From positions 1 through 64,000 of the forward strand of contig CAIVKO010000213.1 of the NCBI GenBank assembly GCA_903906515.1: DNA of 64,000 nt, read 5' to 3'. The notes under the pieces were generated by a model. It made no database searches and was not told the origin of the DNA. It was given only the letters and a program-made list of their open reading frames with translations. A program made the position numbers and the translations under genes. Origin of the DNA: Akkermansiaceae bacterium. Lineage in GTDB: Bacteria > Verrucomicrobiota > Verrucomicrobiia > Verrucomicrobiales > Akkermansiaceae. Below are positions 8,753 to 17,334 of the stretch, in pieces. Each line of letters begins with the position of its first letter. Positions within the stretch are counted from its first letter, which is position 1.

Positions 8753-10153
8753 ATGAAACTCAAATTTTGCGGTGCCGCCGGCACCACCACCGGTTCGCAG
8801 CATCTGCTAGAAGTCAACGGTAAACGAATCCTGCTGGATTGTGGACTCTATCAGGGATCCCGCAAACACGCTTATGAGGTGAACTGCTGTTTTCCGCATT
8901 TCGATCCGGCATCCGTCGATATGGTGATTCTTTCCCATGCGCACATCGATCACAGCGGCAATCTCCCCAATCTGTGCAAGAGCGGCTTTACCGGAAACAT
9001 CTTTGCCACCCACGCCACCCGCGACTTGTGCCAGATCATGCTTGCGGATTCCGCGCGCATCCAGGAGAGCGATATCGAATGGCTCAACAAACACCGGAAA
9101 AAAGAAGGTCTGGAACCGGTGACGCCACTCTACAGCGAACAGGATGCGGAGCATTGCCTGCGACAGTTCGTCACCATGGCCTACGACCGTCCGATGCACA
9201 TCTGCGACGGGGTTTCCCTGGCGTTCATCGATGCCGGGCACATTCTGGGCAGCGCGCAGGTGTTGTTGGAAGTCACCGACCAGGCGGACGGGAAGAAAAA
9301 GCGCTTCCTGTTTTCCGGCGATGTCGGGCGAGGTCACAACGAGGTGCTGCGCGACCCGGTGGTCGTCAAGGACGTCGATTTTCTGTTGATGGAGAGCACT
9401 TACGGCGGACGCGAACACGATGCACCTCCGGGCGTGGGCGATCACATCGGCGAAATCATCCGTCAGGCGGTGCGCCGTGGCGGAAAGATCCTGATTCCGG
9501 CCTTCGCCGTCGAGCGCACGCAGCAGCTTCTCTACGTGCTGCACGAACTTTTTGAACGCGGTGAGATTCCCGAGATCCCCGTCTTTGTGGACAGCCCGCT
9601 GGCGGTGAGCGCCACTGAAATCTATCGGTTGCATCCGGACGCCTTCAACGATGAGGTTTACAAGTCGTTGTTCGAGAAAGATAATCCGTTTGGTTTCGAA
9701 AACCTAACGCTTGTTAGATCGGTGAGTGGCTCGCGGGCGCTCAATGATCTGAGAGGCGTGGCGATCATTATCTCCGCCTCCGGCATGTGCGAGGCAGGTC
9801 GCATTCTCCACCACCTCAAGAACAACATCGGAGATCCCAAGACCACGGTTCTGTTCGTCGGTTATTGCGCGGAAAACACGCTCGGTCGCAGGATTCGCGA
9901 TGGCGAGAGGGAGGTGCCGATCCTCGGCAGCCTGCACGTGGTGCGCGCGAAGATCGAGATGATCGATTCCTTTTCAGGCCATGCCGACCACTCGGAACTG
10001 CTCGATTACTTCGAACGCACGACCGGCCCGAAAAACCGGGTATGGTTGGTCCATGGCGAGAAGGACAAGTCGGAAGCCCTGCGCGAGGCATTGCAAAAAA
10101 TCCACACCCAGCCGGTGGAAGTTGGAGTGCTCGGGGATACGGTGGATTTCTGA
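8753..10153 (+). CDS. MBL-fold beta-CASP ribonuclease (RMMBL family)
   Basis: This 466-aa metallo-beta-lactamase-fold hydrolase is of the RNA-processing (CPSF/Int11/RNase J-like) kind. Metal ligands are in SHAHIDHSGN (His62, His64, Asp66, His67), DAGHILGSA and FSGDVGR. The beta-CASP insertion follows (about 205-400) with FVDSPLAVSATEIY and SASGMCEAGRILHHL. The C-terminal RMMBL motif is FSGHADHSELLDYF, then LVHGE. The start is the ATG of MKLKFCG, 25 bp after argA; the open frame continues upstream into argA but without homology. The substrate could be RNA or, less likely, DNA. The stop codon lies 3 bp from the convergent folP stop. Confidence 0.92.
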   Translation: MKLKFCGAAGTTTGSQHLLEVNGKRILLDCGLYQGSRKHAYEVNCCFPHFDPASVDMVILSHAHIDHSGNLPNLCKSGFTGNIFATHATRDLCQIMLADSARIQESDIEWLNKHRKKEGLEPVTPLYSEQDAEHCLRQFVTMAYDRPMHICDGVSLAFIDAGHILGSAQVLLEVTDQADGKKKRFLFSGDVGRGHNEVLRDPVVVKDVDFLLMESTYGGREHDAPPGVGDHIGEIIRQAVRRGGKILIPAFAVERTQQLLYVLHELFERGEIPEIPVFVDSPLAVSATEIYRLHPDAFNDEVYKSLFEKDNPFGFENLTLVRSVSGSRALNDLRGVAIIISASGMCEAGRILHHLKNNIGDPKTTVLFVGYCAENTLGRRIRDGEREVPILGSLHVVRAKIEMIDSFSGHADHSELLDYFERTTGPKNRVWLVHGEKDKSEALREALQKIHTQPVEVGVLGDTVDF

Positions 10154-10156
10154 TAT

Positions 10157-11020
10157 TTAACAGATTTTCTCCAGCGCTTTTACGGCCTGCCACGTGGCAT
10201 CCACGTTGTGAACCCGGAAGATCTGTGCCCCGCGTGTTAGAGTTGCGGCGATACAGGCGATGGTTCCGGGGTCACGATCCAGCGGATCCGGTAGTCCCAG
10301 CACCTCGCCGATGACGGTTTTTCGTGAAACTGGTAATAGGACAGGACGGCCGAATTGCTGCAGTCGCTCCAATTCCCGGAATACCGTGAGGTTGTCGTCC
10401 CGCTGCTTCGCAAAATCGATGCCGGGGTCTAAAATCACGGATTTCTCGTTCAGACCGGACGCCATTGCCATAGCCAGTTTGGCTTCGAAAAACCGTTCCA
10501 TTTCACCCATGACATCCGCCCATTGCTGGTGGACGTGAGGGATTTTCGGTTCGCCCACGCTGTGCATGATGAGCAACGCCGCTCCATGATCCGCGCAAAA
10601 CCGAGCATTCCGATCATCCGGCAAGGCCCCCATGTCGTTGAGGATCTCGACTTTTCCAGTTTTCAAAACCGTCTCCGCCACCTCAGGTCGCCAGGTGTTT
10701 GCGGACAGGATCGGAGGCCAGACCTGATCGCCATCCCTCGCGGATTCTCCACTCCAAACGGATTCCCACTTCTCGAAAAACCCGAGAAACCTCCGGATTT
10801 CCTCATCGATGGAAATGGCACGGCGGTTCGTCCGCGCGCTTTCGGCCCCCACATCGATGATGTCCGCCCCCGCTTGCACATGTGACATTGCCAACTTGAT
10901 CGCCGCCCCGAAATCCAGAGTCCCATCCCCGGAAAACGAGTCGTCGTTCACATTGACGATCCCCATCACCAGCGGACGTCGGGGGAAACCGATCACCCGA
11001 TCTTTCAGTTTCAAACGCAT
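10157..11020 (-). CDS. folP: Dihydropteroate synthase
   Basis: This 287-aa TIM-barrel enzyme condenses p-aminobenzoate with 6-hydroxymethyl-dihydropterin diphosphate in folate synthesis. The motifs appear in order: MGIVNVNDDSFSGDG (pterin diphosphate loop; usually NVTPDSF), GADIIDVGAESAR, EILNDMGAL, LDPGIDFAKQRDDN, PVSRKTVIGEV and RVHNV. Several positions deviate mildly from the textbook consensus (Asn for Thr in motif 1, Ala for Gly in DVGAES). The start is the ATG of MRLKLK; an upstream extension has no similarity. The gene converges on the beta-CASP gene. Confidence 0.93.
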   Translation of the reverse strand: MRLKLKDRVIGFPRRPLVMGIVNVNDDSFSGDGTLDFGAAIKLAMSHVQAGADIIDVGAESARTNRRAISIDEEIRRFLGFFEKWESVWSGESARDGDQVWPPILSANTWRPEVAETVLKTGKVEILNDMGALPDDRNARFCADHGAALLIMHSVGEPKIPHVHQQWADVMGEMERFFEAKLAMAMASGLNEKSVILDPGIDFAKQRDDNLTVFRELERLQQFGRPVLLPVSRKTVIGEVLGLPDPLDRDPGTIACIAATLTRGAQIFRVHNVDATWQAVKALEKIC

Positions 11021-11357
11021 GGGCGTTTCATATCCTGCGCCGAGCGGAGCGCAAGAATCTAAAGATCTCACCTGCGATACGTGATCCGCACGGCGCGATG
11101 CTTGGCATGAATAAAGCCCGCGTAATATCAAATCCATGATCGGAATTATGAATTCTTCAGCTTTTGAGATGCCGCCAAAAGTCGCCGACAGTCGCCAAAA
11201 GAAATCTTGGCAAAGCGGTCCGGAAAACTAGGCTCGCCGCGGGTGAGGACCGTAGCAAAATCTACCAATACCACAAGATCCCGGCGTTCTGAGGAGCATT
11301 CGCCTTTCAGCATTTCAGCGTTTTCGCTTTATCAAAACAACTCCCCCAGGTCCTCAC
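11021..11357. other. Intergenic region between folP and the phosphoethanolamine transferase gene
   Basis: About 340 bp separate two divergently transcribed genes, so promoters for both should lie here. A short open stretch (about 11160-11300) is rich in Lys, Arg and Ser codons but matches no family I recognise and lacks a convincing start. GGCAAAGC at about 11210 resembles the 3' end of the CRISPR repeat but the similarity does not extend. No hairpin or binding site could be assigned. Confidence 0.4.
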
Positions 11358-12995
11358 ATGAGCTTTCTCAGACGTTCTTTTCAAAAGCGATTCATTAGCC
11401 GTAACCCGGTATATTGCGCGCAGGTGCTTGTCGCCATGGGATGCGCTTTGTTGCCGGCGGGGTTGCAGGGGTGGTTCCATTTCATCGATAACGGTATCGT
11501 GTATTACCTGTTGTGGACGGCTGTGCTCACGGCACTTTGGTTGCGCTGCCGCCTGCCGGTCCAACTTTGCATGCCCGCAGTATTGCTTGCCTTGAGTTAC
11601 TCGGGTTACGTGCTGACCCAGCGCGATGATATTGGTTATAATGAGATCAGCGGAATTCTGAATTTCAAGGCTGACGAGGTGGTGGCATTTGTGATCATGC
11701 CGCGTATGTTCGTCACACTTTGCCTTGTGCTGTTAGTCTTTGCCCTCTTGATTTGGTTGCTATGCGGTAATTGGCTGAGGCTCCGATTCGTTATGCCCCT
11801 GCGCTTGTACACGGGTATGCTCTACCTCGTCATGATAGGCGGGGTTTCCGCATATTTCATGACAGGAACCACTTGGAACAAGCAACAGGTGTATCCAGTC
11901 AATGTGGTTTCCGAGGGGTATCGCTTTATCAGCGAGGTCCAATACGCCAAATACATGCACTCCCGGATGCATTATACCTATGCCGGGCCGGATGCCTCGC
12001 AATGCCCGCCTGCCATGACGGTCGTCATGGTTATCGGCGAATCCGCGCGTTCCGCCAATTGGTCGCTTTACGGTTATGAGCGGCCCACTACTCCGCTCGT
12101 CGCGGAACGCCTCGAAAAATCCGACAACCGTGGCGTGGTGTTCCTTGATGCATTGGCAGCAGGTCGGCTGACCATGAACGCGGTGCCGTCAATGTTGTCG
12201 CCCACGTGCGCCAAGGATTTTCAAAACTATTGCACGACACCATCAGTCATCCGCGTGTTCCGCAGCGCCGGTTACCGCACCGGCGTTATTAGCAGCCAAA
12301 TCAGGGCTTCCGAATTCTGGGATGGCGCGGTCAATCTCATGCTGAATGACTCCGCCAGTATCGAACGAATCGACCATGACGACCAAATGCCCGCCGCCCT
12401 TGACCGATGGTTGGGTGGTGACCCGCAGGCTCGACAGTTTGCCGTGCTGCACTTGTTTGGCTCGCATTACAACTATAGTGAACGCTATCTCGAACGCTTC
12501 AATCGGTTTCACGGCGGCGACGAGATGATGGATACCTATGACAACTCGTTGGCCTTCACTGACGATGTGCTAGCGCGCCTGATCGACCGGATCCAAAAAA
12601 TACAGACCCCGGCGGTCCTGTTCTACTCCTCCGATCATGGTGAAAATCTCAACGATTTTGGAGATGGAAATATCCAGCACTCCTGCCGGGAGTTTACCCG
12701 CTACGAGATCGAAGTGCCCATGCTCTTCTTTGCCAACCAGGCGTTCGCGACGGCCCACCCGCAGCAATTGGCGGCCATTCGCGCCTGCGCCAAGCGCCCT
12801 GTCAGCCATGACAACATCTCCCAAACGTTGATAGGAATAGCTGGCCTGACCGACCCGCATATTTATCTGCCCCAGTGCGATCTGTCCAATCAGCTTTTCT
12901 CTCCCCAACCACGGTTTCTCATCAAAAACCTTTGGGAGGTTGTCGCTGAGTCGGCCGTGCGTGCCACCCCGCACGGCCGCAGGCCAGCACCATAG
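11358..12995 (+). CDS. Phosphoethanolamine transferase (EptA/sulfatase family)
   Basis: This 545-aa inner-membrane enzyme probably transfers phosphoethanolamine from phosphatidylethanolamine onto lipid A or another cell-surface glycolipid. The N-terminal half (about 20-185) contains about five hydrophobic segments. The periplasmic alkaline-phosphatase-fold domain then starts with MVIGESARSANWSLYGYERPTTP. The nucleophile should be the Thr in GRLTMNAVPSMLSP. Metal-binding motifs are YSSDHGEN and HLFGSHYNYSERY, followed by FTRYEIEVPML and PVSHDNI. Length and domain order match EptA-type proteins. It converges on the multihaem cytochrome gene. The acceptor lipid cannot be read from sequence. Confidence 0.9.
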   Translation: MSFLRRSFQKRFISRNPVYCAQVLVAMGCALLPAGLQGWFHFIDNGIVYYLLWTAVLTALWLRCRLPVQLCMPAVLLALSYSGYVLTQRDDIGYNEISGILNFKADEVVAFVIMPRMFVTLCLVLLVFALLIWLLCGNWLRLRFVMPLRLYTGMLYLVMIGGVSAYFMTGTTWNKQQVYPVNVVSEGYRFISEVQYAKYMHSRMHYTYAGPDASQCPPAMTVVMVIGESARSANWSLYGYERPTTPLVAERLEKSDNRGVVFLDALAAGRLTMNAVPSMLSPTCAKDFQNYCTTPSVIRVFRSAGYRTGVISSQIRASEFWDGAVNLMLNDSASIERIDHDDQMPAALDRWLGGDPQARQFAVLHLFGSHYNYSERYLERFNRFHGGDEMMDTYDNSLAFTDDVLARLIDRIQKIQTPAVLFYSSDHGENLNDFGDGNIQHSCREFTRYEIEVPMLFFANQAFATAHPQQLAAIRACAKRPVSHDNISQTLIGIAGLTDPHIYLPQCDLSNQLFSPQPRFLIKNLWEVVAESAVRATPHGRRPAP

Positions 12996-13026
12996 GCTGC
13001 TGCCAGGTTTATTCTGTTCCCGCTCC

Positions 13027-15234
13027 TCAGTGCATCAAGCGGGTCACCATCGCATAGATGATCAGGGCGAGGAGCACCAGGCCGAGGCCGAAGAATATGA
13101 AGCCCACAGGGCGCGCGATGTTTTTCCAGTTTTCCCATTCATCGCGGACGCGGTGTTGATCGAGGGTGCCTTCTTTGACGAGGCGGTCATACCAGCGCTT
13201 GCGTTCGTGGAGCATTTCTCCCTTCGAGATGCGGCCGGAGAAGATCACGTTATCCATCGGGAATTTCTCAAGACGGAAGTGGGTGTTGAAGAAGTGCACG
13301 GTGAAGATGAAACCGGCGGCGAGCAGCGCTTCGTCGGAGTGCACGATCAGCGCGATGTTGATCACCCAGCCGGGCATGAAGGAGGTGAAGAACTGCGGGA
13401 ACCACATGATCATGCCGGACAGGCCGATGGCGAATATCCCCCAGAACACGGCGAAGTAGTCGAATTTCTCCCAGTAGGTCCAGCGGTCGAACTGGGGTTT
13501 TTCACCTTTGCCGAAGAACCATTTCTGGTGGGCGACGAACTCGCGCAGGTCCTGCATGGTGGGAACCATGGAATCCGGGCCGAAGATCGCGCCGAAGAAC
13601 CGTCGGAGTTCGATTTTTCCTGTCTCGGGATTACGGATGCTGCCGCGATTGGTCCAGCATGTCTTGATGAGATCAAACAAGTGGAGAGCGAAATAGAGGA
13701 AGGTAACCATCGCGCCAAAGCGGTGGAGCGCGCGCGCCGCCTGGGCACCGCCGATGATTTCAAACAAGGTCTTCGCCCATTCGGTGTAGTAGAACTTGAG
13801 CGGCATGCCCGTGATCACCAGCAGCAGGAAGCTGGTCACCACCAGGAAGTGTAGGAATCGATCAAACGGGGTGAAGCGGGTGAACCATTCGTCATCGCGC
13901 TGGATCTCGAATTTTGAATCACGGTAGGCTTTGGAATCGTGGCGGTAAACCCACACCGAACGGGCCAGCCACATCAGCGTGTGGGCACCGAAGAAGGTGA
14001 ATACGCCCAGTAGCAGTGTGGTCATCAGCACGAATGTGAGATTCAGTGCGGGGTATTTCTTGCCGTCTAACGGATTAGCATGGGGCGCATACTGGGTGAA
14101 TCCCTCCGTTGCACCCGGATGGCATTTGGTGCAGGTCGCTTTGATGTTGCCTTTCGAGAGAGTGGATGCCGGATTGGAAACCGGCAGGATGTTATGGTCG
14201 CCGTGGCAGTCATAACAGGCCGCCACATCATCGGCGACATTCGGACGTCCCAAGGCCATCGCCTTGCCGTGATAGGTGTCCCGGTAATGTTTCAGGCTTT
14301 CCTCGTGGCATTTGCCGCAGCGTCCGTCGCTTGCCTGCTTGAAGTGGGTGTTGGTGTGGGTTTCGATCTGGTGGGCGGTGTGGCAGTCGTTGCAGGTCGG
14401 TGCGCGTGAGTCACCTTTAGCCAGTAGCATGCCGTGGATGCTCTTTTCATACTTTTCCTCGATGCCCAAATGGCACTTGCCGCAGGTTTTGGCGAGGTTC
14501 GCCTGATTGATCGGCGAGCTGCGGTCCACGCTGCGCTTGATGTCATGGACGCCGTGGCAATCGTTGCAGGTGGGGGCGATGATCAGCCCCATTTTCATCA
14601 CGGCCTTGCCGTGGATGCTGTCCTGATACTGGGTGGCTACGTCGGGGAAACGCATGCGGTATTCCTCGGAGATTCCGGCGTTGTCGTGGCACTTCGCGCA
14701 GGTGCGGGAGAGGTTGAGTTTGAAGGTGGGCGAGTTGGGGTTGTTGGCGGTAAGGATGTCGTGCTTGCCATGGCAATCGACGCATGATGCCGCGCCGGAT
14801 GATCCCATCGCACGGCTGGCCCCGTGGATGCTGGTGTTGTAAACATTCCCCTCGTTTTTATGGCATGACGCGCAATCAATCGCCATCGGAGCCTTGCCGT
14901 CGTCGGGGTGCTTCTCGGTGAGGTCTTTGTGACACTGAACGCACTGGAGTTTGCCGTGGATGGAGGATTGCAGGATCTTCTCGTCCGCAAAGATGGAGAC
15001 TTCCTTTCCATTCGGCAATTCCTTCGTGAGATCCTTGTCGCCATGGCACTCCAGGCATTTCTCATTCGTCACCGGGGCCGTCGGCTCTTTGATCACGGGT
15101 TTCTCCGAAGCGGTGATTTCCGTTGTTTTGGGTGCCTCCGGTGGCGTTGTTTGAGTGTCCTGCGCCCGCAAAGGGATCGACAAGATTACCAGCAACATAA
15201 GATGCCGGAGCTGAAATCCTGGATGAGTTGTCAT
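13027..15234 (-). CDS. Undecahaem cytochrome c fused to membrane cytochrome b
   Basis: This 735-aa predicted exported electron carrier has an N-terminal signal segment (RHLMLLVILSIPLRAQ). Eleven CXXCH haem-attachment motifs follow (CLECH, CVQCH, CASCH, CVDCH, CAKCH, CNDCH, CGKCH, CNDCH, CGKCH, CYDCH, CTKCH). A C-terminal membrane domain with about five helices resembles the di-haem cytochrome b of formate dehydrogenases, hydrogenases and thiosulfate reductases. Probable haem-b His ligands are in FDRFLHFLVV, ARALHRFGAM, YFALHLFDL and the NIALIVHSDEALL / FTVHFFNTHF pair. The fusion could pass electrons between the quinone pool and periplasmic acceptors or donors. The start is the ATG of MTTHPG; a longer frame exists. 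It is divergent from a nine-haem paralogue at 15550. No catalytic subunit is adjacent, so the physiological reaction is unknown. Confidence 0.88.
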   Translation of the reverse strand: MTTHPGFQLRHLMLLVILSIPLRAQDTQTTPPEAPKTTEITASEKPVIKEPTAPVTNEKCLECHGDKDLTKELPNGKEVSIFADEKILQSSIHGKLQCVQCHKDLTEKHPDDGKAPMAIDCASCHKNEGNVYNTSIHGASRAMGSSGAASCVDCHGKHDILTANNPNSPTFKLNLSRTCAKCHDNAGISEEYRMRFPDVATQYQDSIHGKAVMKMGLIIAPTCNDCHGVHDIKRSVDRSSPINQANLAKTCGKCHLGIEEKYEKSIHGMLLAKGDSRAPTCNDCHTAHQIETHTNTHFKQASDGRCGKCHEESLKHYRDTYHGKAMALGRPNVADDVAACYDCHGDHNILPVSNPASTLSKGNIKATCTKCHPGATEGFTQYAPHANPLDGKKYPALNLTFVLMTTLLLGVFTFFGAHTLMWLARSVWVYRHDSKAYRDSKFEIQRDDEWFTRFTPFDRFLHFLVVTSFLLLVITGMPLKFYYTEWAKTLFEIIGGAQAARALHRFGAMVTFLYFALHLFDLIKTCWTNRGSIRNPETGKIELRRFFGAIFGPDSMVPTMQDLREFVAHQKWFFGKGEKPQFDRWTYWEKFDYFAVFWGIFAIGLSGMIMWFPQFFTSFMPGWVINIALIVHSDEALLAAGFIFTVHFFNTHFRLEKFPMDNVIFSGRISKGEMLHERKRWYDRLVKEGTLDQHRVRDEWENWKNIARPVGFIFFGLGLVLLALIIYAMVTRLMH

Positions 15235-15549
15235 ATCGCTGATTGTTGTTAGGGCGTGGTGAGGGTCCGTGTTCAAAACGCGTCATACGCGCCTGATCTG
15301 TGGATGGCAATTATCAATCATCCTCCTACCGATCAAGGTGGAAGGCATCGCATCCGGGGCAAACGCGATTGATGCGCCATGTTTGCAAAGCGATGCACAC
15401 CGTCGGCACCCGCGTTCGGGTTTCAGTGCTTGTCACCTGTTGGGACTGTGCATATTCTGCTTTCAATCGAATTGCTTACGGGAATTGCGCGACTTCTGGT
15501 CCCGCCGTTGTCGCGCCTGCCGGAAGTTTTCGTAAATCCACACCTTATC
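15235..15549. promoter_or_regulatory. Divergent intergenic region between two cytochrome genes
   Basis: 315 bp lie between the starts of two divergent cytochrome c/b fusions, so this region should hold both promoters and any shared regulator site. The right-hand frame is open back to 15379, but the encoded extension has no similarity and would precede the signal peptide, so it is treated as non-coding. I see no confident operator sequence. Confidence 0.4.
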
Positions 15550-17217
15550 ATGAGATATTCCGTCGTCCGACTCGCCGTCGTCTTCTCGCTTTTTTCCTGT
15601 GCCACGCTCCACGCCGGAGAAATTATTCCCAATGAAAAATGCCTGGAGTGCCATGGTGACAAGGATCTCACGAAGGAATTGCCGGATGGAAAGGAAGTTT
15701 CGATTTTCGCGGACGAGGCGAAGCTCAAGGCATCAGTGCACGCCAAAAAGGCATGTTCCGAGTGCCATAAAGATCTGACGGAAAAACATCCTGACGATGG
15801 CAAGGCCGCTGCGGCAGTGGATTGCGCGGGATGCCACAAGGACCAATCGGATAGTTTCGGTGCCAGCGTCCACGGCATCGCGCAGGGCAAGGGCAACAAG
15901 GGTGCTGCCACCTGCAAGGATTGCCACGGCACACACGAGGTGTTTCCGTTGAACTCGGAAAAATCGCAGATCCATTATTCGAAAGTGGTGAAAACCTGCG
16001 GCAAGTGCCATGCGGATGAGGCGTCTGACGTGACGGCCAGCGTGCACGGACAAGGGTTGGCCAAAGGTGAAAGGGATGCGGCGACGTGTGTGGCGTGTCA
16101 TGCCGAGCACAAAATCGTGGGCCTCAAGGAGGCATCCGCGTCTTACAAGACAACCGCAGCGTGCAGCAAGTGCCACGCTAGCGAGCGCATCAACAGCCGC
16201 TTCGCCATGCCCGGGGACCGGGTGAAAACATTCTTTGAGAGCTACCACGGCCTGGCCGGCCAAGGCGGTTCTACGCTGGCTGCCAATTGCGCGAGTTGCC
16301 ACGGCTACCACAAGATATTGCCATCCAGTAGCCCGGATTCCACCATTCACCCCTCACACTTGATCGAGACCTGCGGCAAGTGTCATCCGGGGGCGACCCA
16401 AGGGTTTGTGAGTGGAAAAATCCACACGGATGAGGAAAAGAGCGGCGAAACAGGCATGGTCGTCAACCGCTGGGTGAAGAAGATCTACATCACTTTGATC
16501 GTGGTCACGGTGTTGTTGCTAGGTTTTCACAATGGCATCGCCTGGTGCCGCAAGGTGGCGGCACGGCGCAAGACCCAGGGAGATCTGGTCCTCCGGATGG
16601 ACAGCAACCAGCGCTTCCAGCATTTTGTGTTGATGACGAGCTTCATCGTGCTGGCGGTCACTGGTTTCGCACTGAAGTTTCCCACCACTTGGTATGCCCA
16701 CCTGATGGGCAGTGAGGAAATCCGCCGCTGGATTCATAGGATCGCTGGATTGGTGCTGATCGCCGGTTGCCTTTATCACGTTTTCTATGCGTGTTTCACA
16801 GCGAAAGGCCGCAGGTTTCTCCGCGATATTTTTCCGCGCTGGCAGGATTTTTGCGATCTTTGGACCAATTTGGGTCATCTGTTGTGCGGTAGGCCGCGGG
16901 CAAGATTCGGCCGTTTTGGGTATCCTGAAAAAATCGAATACTGGGCGGTGGCATGGGGGACCGTGATCATGGGAGTCTCGGGATTGGCGATCTGGTTCAA
17001 GATCGATGTTACTCACTGGCTGCCTCGCTGGGCGATCGATGTGGCGGTCACTGTCCATTATTATGAAGCCATTCTCGCCTGCCTCGCCATCATCGTCTGG
17101 CATTTCTATCACGTCATGTTCGATCCCGATGTCTATCCGATGAACTGGGCATGGTTGGACGGCAAGGTGCCTAAAAAGCTCCACGAGGAAGAGCATCCGC
17201 TCGATAAGGAGGAGTGA
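15550..17217 (+). CDS. Nonahaem cytochrome c fused to membrane cytochrome b
   Basis: This 555-aa paralogue of the divergent neighbour starts with signal peptide MRYSVVRLAVVFSLFSCATLHA. Nine CXXCH motifs follow (CLECH, CSECH, CAGCH, CKDCH, CGKCH, CVACH, CSKCH, CASCH, CGKCH), then a cytochrome-b membrane domain (about 340-540). Candidate haem-b ligands are in RFQHFVLM, RRWIHRIAGL, GCLYHVFY and VTVHYYEAIL / IIVWHFYHVMF, the same pattern as the neighbour. The first haem region (EKCLECHGDKDLTKELP) is nearly identical to that of the divergent gene, including at DNA level, while the rest has diverged strongly. It is likely an exported quinol-linked electron-transfer protein. It precedes trpB but there is no reason to link them functionally. 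Confidence 0.88.
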   Translation: MRYSVVRLAVVFSLFSCATLHAGEIIPNEKCLECHGDKDLTKELPDGKEVSIFADEAKLKASVHAKKACSECHKDLTEKHPDDGKAAAAVDCAGCHKDQSDSFGASVHGIAQGKGNKGAATCKDCHGTHEVFPLNSEKSQIHYSKVVKTCGKCHADEASDVTASVHGQGLAKGERDAATCVACHAEHKIVGLKEASASYKTTAACSKCHASERINSRFAMPGDRVKTFFESYHGLAGQGGSTLAANCASCHGYHKILPSSSPDSTIHPSHLIETCGKCHPGATQGFVSGKIHTDEEKSGETGMVVNRWVKKIYITLIVVTVLLLGFHNGIAWCRKVAARRKTQGDLVLRMDSNQRFQHFVLMTSFIVLAVTGFALKFPTTWYAHLMGSEEIRRWIHRIAGLVLIAGCLYHVFYACFTAKGRRFLRDIFPRWQDFCDLWTNLGHLLCGRPRARFGRFGYPEKIEYWAVAWGTVIMGVSGLAIWFKIDVTHWLPRWAIDVAVTVHYYEAILACLAIIVWHFYHVMFDPDVYPMNWAWLDGKVPKKLHEEEHPLDKEE

Positions 17218-17239
17218 TGATCGGTTTTCCGTTCCTGCT

Positions 17240-17277
17240 CACGGATTTGCAAAAACCGTGCATCAGATGGCATCTGA
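17240..17277. terminator. Possible hairpins after the nonahaem cytochrome gene
   Basis: CACGG(A)TTT-GCAA-AAACCGTG (17240-17260) and TCAGAT-GGC-ATCTGA (17263-17277) are two short inverted repeats in the 117-bp gap before trpB. There is no clear U-tract, so intrinsic termination is only a possibility. Confidence 0.3.
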
Positions 17278-17334
17278 CATCCGCCGCTTGCAATGTGGAG
17301 GTAAAACGCGGTGAATCCACCCAGTTTCAAAGCC

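Noticed and set aside
11196..11217. AATCTTGGCAAAGC, similar to the end of the CRISPR repeat (possible anti-repeat or stray repeat)
   Set aside because: Only the last 12-14 bases match, the rest of the repeat is absent and orientation does not fit a tracrRNA anti-repeat.
12940..13854. 304-codon plus-strand frame opposite the undecahaem cytochrome gene
   Set aside because: Glu/His/Ala-rich shadow of the cytochrome b domain; no plausible start or family.
15379..15549. 57-codon upstream extension of the nonahaem cytochrome frame
   Set aside because: It would place the signal peptide internally and is not similar to the paralogue.
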